A stretch of DNA of 64,000 nucleotides from Candidatus Kapaibacterium sp. (GCA_026418625.1 JAOABA010000056.1:124001-188000), one strand, 5' to 3'; counted from the stretch's first letter, positions 26,807 to 34,779 are shown. Numbers and translations: made by a program. The notes: a model not told the origin generated them from the sequence alone.

Positions 26807-28435
26807 TTATTCTGTGTGAATATCTGTAAAAGAAAATTTTTCTGCATCGAATAATCCTTTGTCGCTTAACTTTAATTTTGTAATAACAAGCAAAGCCAGA
26901 AAGGAAAGAGTCATAAATGGAGATTTTAGAATAGAGCCAAATGATTTTACTTTTTCCTGAAGGAGGGAATACTTTTCTGCAACTTCATAAGCATTTTCAT
27001 CGCTCATAAGACCTGCGACAGGTAAAGGTAAAGTAGTGTAATCTGTTCCATCAACCGCAACCAAGCCACCACCAAGATTGATAACAGCATTAACAGCTTT
27101 ACAAATTTCATTATCTGAAACCCCAACAGCTATTATATTATGAGAATCGTGAGCTACGCTTGATGCTATTGCTCCTGTCTTTAATCCAAATCCTTTAACA
27201 AAACCTATTGCGGGTTTTGCATTATCATATCTGTTCACAACTGCACATTTAAGGACATCTTGAGATATATCAGAGACTACATTTGAATAAATAATATATT
27301 CATCAGCAGTAGTAGAATTCGTAATAATTTCACCATCTATTACTTCAATAACTTTTATCTGCTTTCCCTTAGGCTTAACAATGAAATTATATGGAAATTT
27401 TTCTTGACAATTGAATTTGTTAACTAATTCAATTTCTATTTTTGGAAGAAGTGAATGACCGTTTTCTGCTACCTTTGTTCCTTTAATAAATGTATTTAAA
27501 ATTCGGAATTCTGATAGGTTATTAACGATAATGAAATCAGCATCATCGCCTACCCTTAACAAACCGACATCTAAATTATAATGAAGAACGGGATTGAGAC
27601 TTGCCACTTTCAGAACTTTGAAAAGATTATGACCATTTTCAATTGCTCTTTTAACCATAAGATTGATATGTCCATTGATTAAGTCATCAGGATGTTTATC
27701 GTCGCTACAAAACATTACCATATCATTATGAGTAGAAATGAGGCTGTTTAATTTATCAAAATCTTTTGCGGCGGAGCCTTCTCTGATGAGGATTTTCATA
27801 CCAAGACTAATTTTTTCCAAAGCTTCGTCGAGTTCAGTAGTCTCATGGTCAGTTAAGATACCTGCTTGAACATATTTTTCCAAGTCCTTGCCTCGAAGGT
27901 TTGGTGAGTGTCCATCAATTGGAAGACCTCTTTTCTTAGCGATATTTAATTTTTCCAAAACTTCCTCATTTTCGAAGATAACACCCGGATAGTTCATCAT
28001 TTCACTTAGGTATTTCAGATGATACTTATCAAATAATTCCTCAATGTCTTTTGAAGTAATTGTTCCACCTGAAGTTTCGAAATTTGTTGCCGGGACACAG
28101 GAAGGAGCACCAAAATAAAACTTAAAAGAAACTTTTCCCGCATTATTAATCATATACTCAACACCCTCAATTCCAAGCACATTTGCAATCTCGTGTGGGT
28201 CAGAAACAGTTGCGACGGTTCCGTGAATTGAGGCTACCTTGGCAAATTCTGAAGGGACAAGCATAGAACTTTCGATGTGAATATGAGAATCAATAAATCC
28301 GGGTAGTATGAAATTATCAAAATCGCCTTCGATTTCTTTAATTGATAAGATTTTTCCGTTTTCTATTTCGATTCTGCCGGGAAAAATCCTTTCGTTAATA
28401 ATATCAACAATATTAGATTCGAACATCAAGGACAT
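26807..28435 (-). CDS. ade: Adenine deaminase (amidohydrolase family)
   Basis: 542 residues from the ATG at 28433-28435, chosen because AAAGG lies 6 nt upstream; an in-frame ATG 30 bp further out has no such site. Metal-binding motifs of the amidohydrolase fold: G-F-I-D-S-H-I-H-I-E-S-S-M-L (N-terminal HxH), D-G-H-S-P-N-L-R-G, D-H-E-T-T and C-S-D-D-K-H-P-D. The C-terminal Ade domain (A-S-S-V-A-H-D-S-H-N-I-I-A-V-G) is complete. It converts adenine to hypoxanthine and ammonia for purine salvage. A nucleoside transporter gene lies elsewhere in this window. Confidence 0.93.
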   Translation of the reverse strand: MSLMFESNIVDIINERIFPGRIEIENGKILSIKEIEGDFDNFILPGFIDSHIHIESSMLVPSEFAKVASIHGTVATVSDPHEIANVLGIEGVEYMINNAGKVSFKFYFGAPSCVPATNFETSGGTITSKDIEELFDKYHLKYLSEMMNYPGVIFENEEVLEKLNIAKKRGLPIDGHSPNLRGKDLEKYVQAGILTDHETTELDEALEKISLGMKILIREGSAAKDFDKLNSLISTHNDMVMFCSDDKHPDDLINGHINLMVKRAIENGHNLFKVLKVASLNPVLHYNLDVGLLRVGDDADFIIVNNLSEFRILNTFIKGTKVAENGHSLLPKIEIELVNKFNCQEKFPYNFIVKPKGKQIKVIEVIDGEIITNSTTADEYIIYSNVVSDISQDVLKCAVVNRYDNAKPAIGFVKGFGLKTGAIASSVAHDSHNIIAVGVSDNEICKAVNAVINLGGGLVAVDGTDYTTLPLPVAGLMSDENAYEVAEKYSLLQEKVKSFGSILKSPFMTLSFLALLVITKLKLSDKGLFDAEKFSFTDIHTE

Positions 28436-28478
28436 ATTTGACCTTTGAAAAATTAAACTATTCAAAGTGTGAAAATAA

Positions 28479-29393
28479 TTATTTTTTCTTTATTTCGATT
28501 TTCTTTCTTGTTGTTGAACCTTTTCTATTATCTCTTGATTTCGGTGGAAATTTCGCCCCTTTACTTTTTTGGTAAGGCTTACTTCTACCCCTTGAACCAC
28601 CCATTTCTGATTTTTTAATGAGTCTTTTTTTCTGAGGAAATTTTTCTAAATTTTTTGCTTCATAGTTTTCTTCTCCTACAACTTCATCAAGGGAGGCACC
28701 CTCGAAACATACAACAAATTCTCCTTTGAACTTTTCCTTTTTCATTTTTTCGTATAGCTCCGAAAATGTGCCATAGTGGTGAGTCTCATAAGGCATTGTA
28801 AGGTTACACCCCAAATAAGCTCTTCGTGATGGCATTACCTGACTTGCAGCTTCGAGCAAAGGAAGTAATCTATATGGAGTTTCAAGCAAAACAACTGTTT
28901 TCGCTTCTTCTTTGAGTCTTTTAAGTTGCAGAATTCTTTCCTGCTTATCCCGACTAAGAAAACCTGCATAAAGGAACTGGCTTAAATCAAAACCGCTACG
29001 TACAAGTGCTGTCATAATTGAAGTCACACCGGGGACCACAACAATATCAATATGTTTAGAAAGCGCCGAACGAACAAGCATAAGTCCCGGATCCGCAAAT
29101 ACAGGTGTTCCACAATCAGAAATGAGAGCTAAATTAGTTCCAGCTTCGAGCATATTAATCAACTCAATTGTTTTTTCGAATTCATTCTGCTCGTTCAATA
29201 ACTCCATCTTTTGTTTTAAATTATATTTATGAAGAATCCTTGCTCCAACTTTTGGTTCCTCGCAAACAACAACATCAGCAGATTTAAGGACCTTCATCGC
29301 TCTTAGAGTAATATCATCAAAATTTCCAATAGGTGTAGAAACAAGAAATAATTTACCCTTTTTCTTATCCTGATTTGTTAATTCATCGGACAT
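28479..29393 (-). CDS. RsmI-family tetrapyrrole-methylase-fold rRNA methyltransferase
   Basis: 304 residues from the ATG at 29391-29393 (a TTG 15 bp upstream also keeps frame). The SAM-binding fold is the RsmI type: F-L-V-S-T-P-I-G-N-F-D-D-I-T-L-R-A, A-L-I-S-D-C-G-T-P-V-F-A-D-P-G and V-P-G-V-T-S-I. RsmI 2'-O-methylates C1402 of 16S rRNA. Two departures: the usual E-D-T-R motif after the first strand reads E-E-P-K, and the tail (about 235-304) is very basic (K-K-R, K-K-K). It may be a paralogue rather than RsmI itself. A TAAATTTG -7-like box on the minus strand lies at 29422-29429. Confidence 0.8.
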   Translation of the reverse strand: MSDELTNQDKKKGKLFLVSTPIGNFDDITLRAMKVLKSADVVVCEEPKVGARILHKYNLKQKMELLNEQNEFEKTIELINMLEAGTNLALISDCGTPVFADPGLMLVRSALSKHIDIVVVPGVTSIMTALVRSGFDLSQFLYAGFLSRDKQERILQLKRLKEEAKTVVLLETPYRLLPLLEAASQVMPSRRAYLGCNLTMPYETHHYGTFSELYEKMKKEKFKGEFVVCFEGASLDEVVGEENYEAKNLEKFPQKKRLIKKSEMGGSRGRSKPYQKSKGAKFPPKSRDNRKGSTTRKKIEIKKK

Positions 29394-29492
29394 AGGTTGT
29401 TCAAGCAAATATTTAAAAATACAAATTTACTAATTTCGTTCAGCTTATTAATTTTTTTTATGAAAAATATCATCTTTTTTTTTAATATTAGT

Positions 29493-29500
29493 TAAATTTG
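29493..29500 (+). promoter_or_regulatory. Candidate -7 element for the DUF3098-era transcript
   Basis: TAAATTTG matches TAnnTTTG, 30 bp before the DUF3098 ATG. No TTTG box is present at the expected upstream distance. Confidence 0.35.
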
Positions 29501-29529
29501 TAAGCTGAATAAATTATAATAGGGAAAAA

Positions 29530-29862
29530 ATGGCAAAACAAATTCAAAAAGGTAAAGCTGATAAATTAAAAACACAGAAAAAAAGTGGAAAAACAAAAGT
29601 TACTTGGCAATTTCCATTAACAAGACAAAACTATATTGTTTTGGGCATAGGAATTGGTATTATTATTCTTGGTTATATACTGATGGCAACTGGTATTACC
29701 GAAGAACCTGCTCTGCCTCAGGGAAAATGGAATAATCCTCTCGCTGTTTATGTTGCTCCTATTCTGCTTGTTATTGGATATTGTGTTGTTATTCCCTATG
29801 GTTTAATGATGGTTTTTAAGAAAAAACCTCAGGACATTTCAACACCTGAAGAAAATCAGTGA
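29530..29862 (+). CDS. DUF3098 membrane protein
   Basis: 110 residues. A basic N-terminus (K-K-S-G-K-T-K), then two transmembrane helices; the first begins L-T-R-Q-N-Y-I-V-L-G-I-G-I-G-I-I-I-L-G-Y, which fits DUF3098, a family found mainly in Bacteroidota and relatives. Function unknown. Its stop overlaps the start of era (GTGA), so expression of the two is coupled. Confidence 0.8.
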   Translation: MAKQIQKGKADKLKTQKKSGKTKVTWQFPLTRQNYIVLGIGIGIIILGYILMATGITEEPALPQGKWNNPLAVYVAPILLVIGYCVVIPYGLMMVFKKKPQDISTPEENQ

Positions 29863-30758
29863 CAGAAAAAACAAGAGCCGGTTTTGTTGCAATTCTTGGG
29901 ATGCCCAATGCCGGCAAGTCAACTTTTTTGAATAAGGTTCTTGACTCCAAGCTCGCTATTGTTTCGCCTAAACCACAAACAACCCGCAAAAGATTAACAG
30001 GGATCTTTACCACCGATAATTATCAAATTGTCTTTTACGACAATCCCGGCTTGCTTGAACCAAAATATGAGCTTCATCAGTCAATGAAAAGGTATATCGA
30101 AGAATCTTTGCAGGATTGTGATATAATTACTTTTTTTCTTGACATTACAAAAAGTGATTATGAAAGTAATGCTCTATTATCTGAATTTTTTGAGAATTTA
30201 AGAAATTTAGAGAAGCCCAAGTTATTGATTCTTAATAAGATTGATTTACTTGATAATCTTAAATTAGTATTGCCAATAATCAAAAAATTCGATGATCTTA
30301 AAGTATTTGATGAAATAATACCGATTTCCGCAATAAAAGGGATGGAATTGCAGGAAGTCATTAACACGATTGTTAAGTATTTACCTGAATCCCCATTTTA
30401 TTATGACCCTGAAAACATTTCTGATTTGAGCGAAAGATTTTTCGTTTCTGAAATTATAAGAGAATTAATATTTTTCTCATATCACGATGAAATTCCATTT
30501 TCAACAGATGTTGTAATCAACGAATTTAAAGAAAGAAAAAAAGGAAAATGGTTCATTTCGGCTGATATTTACGTTGAAAAAAATTCTCACAAAGGCATTA
30601 TTATTGGTGAAAATGGGAAGAAATTGAAACTTTTAGGTGAAAATGCACGATTAGCCATCGAAAGACATCTCGGAACCCCCGTCTATTTAGAGCTTTTCGT
30701 AAAATTAAAAGAAAACTGGAGGAATGACCCTCAAACATTAAAGAATTTAGGATATTAA
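29859..30758 (+). CDS. era: GTPase Era
   Basis: 299 residues beginning at GTG, which overlaps the DUF3098 stop by four bases. G1 G-M-P-N-A-G-K-S-T, G2 K-P-Q-T-T-R, G3 D-N-P-G and G4 N-K-I-D are all present. The C-terminal KH domain has G-E-N-G-K-K-L-K. Era binds 16S rRNA near its 3' end and acts in 30S subunit assembly. In G3 the usual D-T-P-G is D-N-P-G. Confidence 0.96.
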   Translation: MTEKTRAGFVAILGMPNAGKSTFLNKVLDSKLAIVSPKPQTTRKRLTGIFTTDNYQIVFYDNPGLLEPKYELHQSMKRYIEESLQDCDIITFFLDITKSDYESNALLSEFFENLRNLEKPKLLILNKIDLLDNLKLVLPIIKKFDDLKVFDEIIPISAIKGMELQEVINTIVKYLPESPFYYDPENISDLSERFFVSEIIRELIFFSYHDEIPFSTDVVINEFKERKKGKWFISADIYVEKNSHKGIIIGENGKKLKLLGENARLAIERHLGTPVYLELFVKLKENWRNDPQTLKNLGY

Positions 30759-30811
30759 TTAAAACCGACTCAGAATTTTGTGATATTTTTCATAAGATAA
30801 AGAAAATTTGT

Positions 30812-30819
30812 TAATTTTG
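30812..30819 (+). promoter_or_regulatory. Candidate -7 element for the choice-of-anchor V/Ig protein gene
   Basis: TAATTTTG matches TAnnTTTG, 26 bp before the ATG at 30845. Confidence 0.35.
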
Positions 30820-30844
30820 ATAATTGATTTTAAAGGGGCTTAAA

Positions 30845-33085
30845 ATGAAAAAACAAAATTTACGATATTCTTTAGTTTTCATTATTTTTTCAAGCTTAAT
30901 TATAGCTTTTACACTTTATCTTTATGCGGATGCAGACGGGAAAACTGGCAGGACATCATCTACTTCCGAAGGTTGTGGTAATTGCCACGGGAGTTCAAGC
31001 TCTAATGTTAATTTAAGCGTATCAAGTCAAACGGGAAGTTTTACTGTTTTACCAAACTCACAAACGATATTTACCGTAACACTGACTCATCCAAGCTTAA
31101 GTTATGCCGGCATTAATATTGGGGTAAAGACCTCTCCAACGCAAACACCCGGTGTTAATGCTGGAACATTATCTACAATATCTGGTTCTGGTTTAAAATT
31201 AGCCGGAAATCCACAGGAACTTACTCAAAGTGTTCCAAAACCTTTAAATGGTGGTAGTGTATCATTTTCTTTTTATTGGACAGCACCATCAGAACCGGGA
31301 ACATATTATTTGAGAGCTGTAGGGCTTGCTTCAGATAATAATGGAAGGGCAAGCGGTGACGAGTGGAATTGGATGCAAGTAAAAGAAATTATTGTTGCTC
31401 CCGCACAAAGCGTTACTCTTACATATCCTAACGGCGGGGAAAAGCTATGTATGGGTTCAAAAATGGATATAACTTGGAACTATAGCGAAATATCCTTCGT
31501 GAAAATTGAATTATCACCAAATGGAGGGCAATGGTATCCCTTGGAACTGGTAGATAATTATCCTGCACAAACTAAGAAATTTACTTGGACAATCCCAACA
31601 ACAATTGAACCCGGAACTGATTTTGTTATACGAATTTCGGATGCCTCAAACCCAACAATTAACGATGTCAGTAATTCAAGTTTTTCGATACTGCCAAGCA
31701 CAAGAATTACTAAACATCCTGAGAAACAAAGCGTTTGCGAGGGTTATTCTGCTTCTTTTTCTTGTTCTGCTGAGGGTGTTAACCTGAGATACCAATGGTA
31801 TAAAGGGAATAATATCATACAAGGAGCGACATTGCCTGTTTATAGTATTTCCAACCCTAAATTCTCAGACACAGGATTTTATAAAGTTAAAGTAACAGGT
31901 GATTGCGGAGCATCAATATTTAGCGATTCAGCTAAGCTTGAAATTAATCTACCCCCGAAAATCGTCAAACAGCCAGAGCCAGTCAAAGTTTGTCTTGGCG
32001 AAAAGGCTACTTTTTCAGTGAAAGCTGAGGGCTTTAATTTATCTTATAGATGGCTGAAGAATGGAATTGTTATTCAAGGTGCCACAGGTGATACTTATAC
32101 AATTGAAAGTGTAAAGGAATCGGATGCGGGTTTGTATTCGGCTCATATCTCAGGTGCTTGTCCACCTACCCAAACATCCCAAGAGGCAAGATTAAGCATT
32201 GATTTACCACCTACTATCACAGTTCAACCGCAAGATCAATTTGTAGAGGAAGGGGCTGATGTTACTTTCACTTGTGATGCTACTGGAACCTTGCCCGATT
32301 TCCAATGGCAAAAGAATGGAGAAAATATAGCAAATGAAATAGGTAAAACTCTTACAATTAAAAATGTAAAAAAGTCTGATGAAGGAAATTATACCTGTGT
32401 CGTAAAAAATAATTGTGGAACAAGAACAACTCGTCCGGCAAAGTTAACAATTAAAACAACTGATAATTATGCACTATTAACTCTGTCATCTTCAATTATT
32501 GATTTTGGTTCGGTCAACTTTGGCACCAGCAAGGATACTTTATTGAAAGGAATTATCAAAAATACTGGAAATATTAATTTAGAAATAACACAAGCTTATA
32601 TTTCTGGCACAAACGCAAGTGAATTCGAGATTCAAGGTTTGAGTTTACCTTTAACAGTTAAACCAAATGAGACTTCAGATTTAAATATTAGATTTCAGCC
32701 AATTTCCGATGGGTCTAAATCAGCAATAATTCATTTTGTATCGAATTCTCAAACTAATCCCACAATTAGCTTAATTGGTAATTCTATAAATTCAGTTGAT
32801 GAGTATGAAATTTCTCATTTGACGATTAAACCAAACCCAGCAAACGGATATATAGAAATCTCTTTACCAGAGTCATTCCTGCAAAGGCAAGAATCTTCTT
32901 CTAAATTGTCATTCCTGCGAATGCAGGAATCTGAAATTAGGATTTTCAACATCCTTGGCAAGTGCGTATTATCAGAGAAAATTCATCCGATAACTCTGAG
33001 TTATCGGATGAATATCGAACATTTGCCCGCAGGGCTTTACTATGCCCGTCTTGGTAATTGGGTGGGGAGCTTTGTGAAGATTTAG
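30845..33085 (+). CDS. Secreted choice-of-anchor V / Ig-repeat protein with T9SS sorting domain
   Basis: 746 residues from the ATG at 30845, preceded by AAAGGGG at a 7-nt gap; an upstream TTG in frame has no such site. Signal peptide about 1-28. The next 150 residues are the Reeler-like choice-of-anchor V module, beginning with E-G-C-G-N-C-H-G, a CxxCH sequence. A Kre9-like/Ig domain follows, then three Ig-like domains (each with C-x-G or C-L-G-E and Y-x-W), then a HYDIN/ASPM-like domain (D-F-G-S-V-N-F-G-T). The tail is a sorting domain. It contains palindrome-derived inserts: two ATTCCTGC copies (32875-32894, 32911-32930) and a 33-nt perfect hairpin (32981-33013). A paralogue lies at 61118. 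Confidence 0.88.
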   Translation: MKKQNLRYSLVFIIFSSLIIAFTLYLYADADGKTGRTSSTSEGCGNCHGSSSSNVNLSVSSQTGSFTVLPNSQTIFTVTLTHPSLSYAGINIGVKTSPTQTPGVNAGTLSTISGSGLKLAGNPQELTQSVPKPLNGGSVSFSFYWTAPSEPGTYYLRAVGLASDNNGRASGDEWNWMQVKEIIVAPAQSVTLTYPNGGEKLCMGSKMDITWNYSEISFVKIELSPNGGQWYPLELVDNYPAQTKKFTWTIPTTIEPGTDFVIRISDASNPTINDVSNSSFSILPSTRITKHPEKQSVCEGYSASFSCSAEGVNLRYQWYKGNNIIQGATLPVYSISNPKFSDTGFYKVKVTGDCGASIFSDSAKLEINLPPKIVKQPEPVKVCLGEKATFSVKAEGFNLSYRWLKNGIVIQGATGDTYTIESVKESDAGLYSAHISGACPPTQTSQEARLSIDLPPTITVQPQDQFVEEGADVTFTCDATGTLPDFQWQKNGENIANEIGKTLTIKNVKKSDEGNYTCVVKNNCGTRTTRPAKLTIKTTDNYALLTLSSSIIDFGSVNFGTSKDTLLKGIIKNTGNINLEITQAYISGTNASEFEIQGLSLPLTVKPNETSDLNIRFQPISDGSKSAIIHFVSNSQTNPTISLIGNSINSVDEYEISHLTIKPNPANGYIEISLPESFLQRQESSSKLSFLRMQESEIRIFNILGKCVLSEKIHPITLSYRMNIEHLPAGLYYARLGNWVGSFVKI
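32875..32930. repeat. Two ATTCCTGC palindromes in frame within a sorting domain
   Basis: Copy A (32875-32894) is degenerate; copy B (32911-32930) is perfect with loop GAAT. They encode S-F-L-Q-R-Q-E-S and S-F-L-R-M-Q-E-S. Each repeat is 24 nt with its flanks, a multiple of three. Confidence 0.8.
32981..33013. repeat. 33-nt perfect palindrome inside coding sequence
   Basis: A 16-bp perfect stem with a one-base loop, beginning ATTCATCCGATAACTC. In frame it encodes I-H-P-I-T-L-S-Y-R-M-N. It follows C-V-L-S, exactly where other genes have a different palindrome. The 33-base length keeps frame. Confidence 0.85.
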
Positions 33086-33107
33086 GTAATTATAATAAAT
33101 TAGTATT

Positions 33108-33500
33108 ATGGAGATAAATGAAAAAATAAAATATTGGGTAGATTTAGCCGAATATGACCTTGAAACAGCAAGGGCTATGCTTGATACTAAAAGATATCTT
33201 TATGTAGGTTTTATGTGCCATCAAGTAATTGAAAAATCATTAAAAGCATATTATGTCAAAATTATTAATCAACCACCACCGTTTACTCATAATCTCAGAT
33301 TCCTTTGCGATATAACAGGATTAGCAAAAGAAATAGATAATAGCATTTTATTATTTCTTTCAGAATTACAACCATTAAATATTGAGGGACGCTATCCTAC
33401 ATATAAGGATACAATTTTTAATTTATTGACAAAAGAAAAATGTGAAAGTTTAATTGAGAAAACCGAGGATCTTTTTAAATGGATAAAACAGAAATTATAG
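33108..33500 (+). CDS. HEPN-domain protein of a HEPN/MNT pair
   Basis: 130 residues. The four-helix HEPN pattern is clear: W-V-D-L-A-E-Y-D-L-E-T-A-R-A-M-L, then Y-L-Y-V-G-F-M-C-H-Q-V-I-E-K-S-L-K-A-Y-Y, then F-T-H-N-L-R-F-L. The catalytic R-x4-6-H motif of toxic HEPN RNases is not found. The gene overlaps the next by 22 nt. Known HEPN/MNT pairs act as toxin-antitoxin systems in which the nucleotidyltransferase modifies the HEPN protein. Confidence 0.88.
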   Translation: MEINEKIKYWVDLAEYDLETARAMLDTKRYLYVGFMCHQVIEKSLKAYYVKIINQPPPFTHNLRFLCDITGLAKEIDNSILLFLSELQPLNIEGRYPTYKDTIFNLLTKEKCESLIEKTEDLFKWIKQKL

Positions 33501-33784
33501 AAAAATTACAGTCATACAAAAAAGAATTACAAAAAATTATCAATTTGAAAAAAATGATTTTGTTCGGCTCTTACTCACAAGACTATGCAAGACCAGATAG
33601 CGATATAGATGTAGCTTTGGTTGTTGAAAAAATTCAGGGAGATTATTTAAATTTTCTAACTCTTATCTGGAAAATTGGAGGAGACACCGACCCAAGGATT
33701 GAACCAATTGTATTTGAAGAAAATCAGCCAGATTACTCTGGTTTCCTTGAAACAATTTTGAATACTGGAATAGAAATAAATTAA
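33479..33784 (+). CDS. MNT-type minimal nucleotidyltransferase
   Basis: 101 residues. The catalytic signature is G-S-x10-D-x-D (G-S-Y-S-Q-D-Y-A-R-P-D-S-D-I-D), preceded by K-M-I-L-F. This is the MntA/NTP_transf_2 fold. The gene starts inside the HEPN gene, so translation is coupled. It would supply the antitoxin or modifying activity of the pair. Confidence 0.9.
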   Translation: MDKTEIIEKLQSYKKELQKIINLKKMILFGSYSQDYARPDSDIDVALVVEKIQGDYLNFLTLIWKIGGDTDPRIEPIVFEENQPDYSGFLETILNTGIEIN

Positions 33785-33877
33785 TTTTTATATAAATATC
33801 ATATAAACGTAATCTTAAAATGTGAGCTATTGCACACTATCATTATAAAACCTTTAATACTTTAATAATAGTAAACT

Positions 33878-34033
33878 GAAATCAGGATTTAATATTTTCT
33901 TTTTGAGTGTGTTTTATCCGTAGAGACACAGCATGCTGTGTCTCTACAAAGGATTGACATTTCAAATTTGCCATCAGGAATTTACTTTGTCCGTCTTGGC
34001 ACTTTGGTGGGACGGTTTGTCAAGATCGAATAG
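33878..34033 (+). pseudogene. Orphan T9SS sorting-domain fragment
   Basis: From 33905 to the stop at 34031-34033, 42 codons encode E-C-V-L-S-V-E-T-Q-H-A-V-S-L-Q then R-I-D-I-S-N-L-P-S-G-I-Y-F-V-R-L-G and G-R-F-V-K-I-E. Just upstream (from about 33878) traces of E-I-R-I remain, but the frame is broken by small deletions. No cargo gene precedes it. It matches the end of the gene at 37110-38402 over the same 129 nt with about 12 differences by eye. It is a displaced copy of a sorting-domain cassette. Confidence 0.8.
33920..33947. repeat. 28-bp perfect palindrome with GTAGAGACACAG arms (orphan copy)
   Basis: Arms GTAGAGACACAGCA and its complement. An identical copy is at 38289-38316 within coding sequence. 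Palindromes beginning GTAGAGAC are a known dispersed type in bacteria. Confidence 0.8.
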
Positions 34034-34053
34034 CCACTACTTTTAAGTAGTGG
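34034..34053 (+). terminator. Hairpin after the orphan sorting-domain stop
   Basis: CCACTACTT, loop TT, AAGTAGTGG, directly after the TAG. Conserved with those at 38403-38422 and 24320-24339. Confidence 0.55.
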
Positions 34054-34111
34054 AATAAATTATTTCAGATAGTGTCTTCCGTTAGAACAGACAACCCTTT
34101 GCGCGCAAAAA

Positions 34112-34144
34112 AGATGTCCCACACCTCTAAGGTGTAGGACATCT
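34112..34144. repeat. Long hairpin, AGATGTCC...GGACATCT
   Basis: Two 15-base arms with a single mismatch around a 3-base loop (CTA). A related hairpin is at 38488-38520 in the duplicated segment. Confidence 0.7.
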
Positions 34145-34159
34145 GAAAAATATTATTTT

Positions 34160-34257
34160 GTCACTCTGAACGAAGTGAAGAGTCCATTATTTTTCAATGA
34201 CTTATGTAATATGGATTCTTCGCCTTCGGCTCTGAATGACTGGTTTTTACACAGCCT
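34160..34257 (-). mobile_element. MITE-like element, copy 3 (98-bp core, one end lost)
   Basis: Inverted relative to copies 1 and 2. It runs from GTCACTCTGAAC to the terminal ACAGCCT. The outer end beyond GTCACT is replaced by the hairpin cassette. The 98-bp length equals the same part of copies 1, 2 and 4. Confidence 0.65.
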
Positions 34258-34286
34258 CGCATATAGGAATTTCTTTCTTCCCTGTC

Positions 34287-34343
34287 ATTCCTGTGCATAC
34301 AGGAATCTCCTCAAGCCACAGAGACTCCTGCATCCGCAGGAGT
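34287..34343. repeat. Two adjacent palindromes of the ATTCCTGT / ACTCCTGC family
   Basis: 34287-34306: ATTCCTGT, loop GCAT, ACAGGAAT. 34324-34343: ACTCCTGC, loop ATCC, GCAGGAGT. Each has an 8-bp perfect stem. Nothing is recognised in 34344-34490. Confidence 0.75.
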
Positions 34344-34491
34344 GACATATTAGGTCTGCCTCCGCAGGAGCAAGGCACTCGTCACTCACATCATCCTTTC
34401 TTATCAAGGAATCTAAAAAAAAATTAATAAAAATTAATTTGGATATTAGAATTTTTAATATTACAATTGCATTTGTTAGGTGTGAAATTTT

Positions 34492-34551
34492 ACCGAACAC
34501 CGAACACCGAACACCGAACACCGAACACCGAACACCGAACACCGAACACCG
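34492..34551. repeat. Heptanucleotide tandem repeat, ACCGAAC x 8 plus partial
   Basis: Eight exact 7-bp units (34492-34547) followed by ACCG. A unit of 7 does not keep a reading frame and no gene is supported here. Length is likely to vary by slippage. Confidence 0.9.
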
Positions 34552-34599
34552 GTTTGGTTATTGTTATTTGACTTCAGATTAAAAAAAGAAACAGAAAGG

Positions 34600-34721
34600 A
34601 GGGTTAGCCTATGATTGCAATAAAAAAGCCGAACCGATAAAAGCAGTATCAGTTCGGCAAGGGTTGAAGCTGACTGCTTTCGCAGTTTCCCACCGGCTTT
34701 TGCCCTATTCCAATGGGCAAA
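34600..34721 (+). other. Structured, GC-richer segment with competing stems (possible leader RNA)
   Basis: Stems visible: GCCGAAC (34628-34634) with GTTCGGC (34652-34658); ACTGC (34673-34677) with GCAGT (34682-34686); TTTGCCC (34699-34705) with GGGCAAA (34715-34721); and AAAAGCCG (34624-34631) with CGGCTTTT (34694-34701). The first and last of these share bases, so they cannot form together. It lies 60-180 bp before the next gene. It matches no riboswitch I can name. Confidence 0.4.
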
Positions 34722-34779
34722 TTAATAAAAATTTTCAAAAATCAAAATTAATTTGTTAAATTAAAAATGGAGATGAAAA

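Noticed and set aside
34285-34542. Minus-strand 85-codon ORF rich in F-G-V-R-C-S-V
   Set aside because: It is the translation of the heptanucleotide repeat and palindromes. It has no ribosome binding site or homology-like pattern.
34492-34551. Short tandem repeats as a CRISPR array
   Set aside because: The units are 7 bp with no spacers, and no cas gene is present.
34600-34721. SAM-I, c-di-AMP or cobalamin riboswitch
   Set aside because: Individual words resemble parts of these (GGGTTGAA, TTTCCCACCGG), but the conserved core of none is complete, and the downstream gene is not a typical target.
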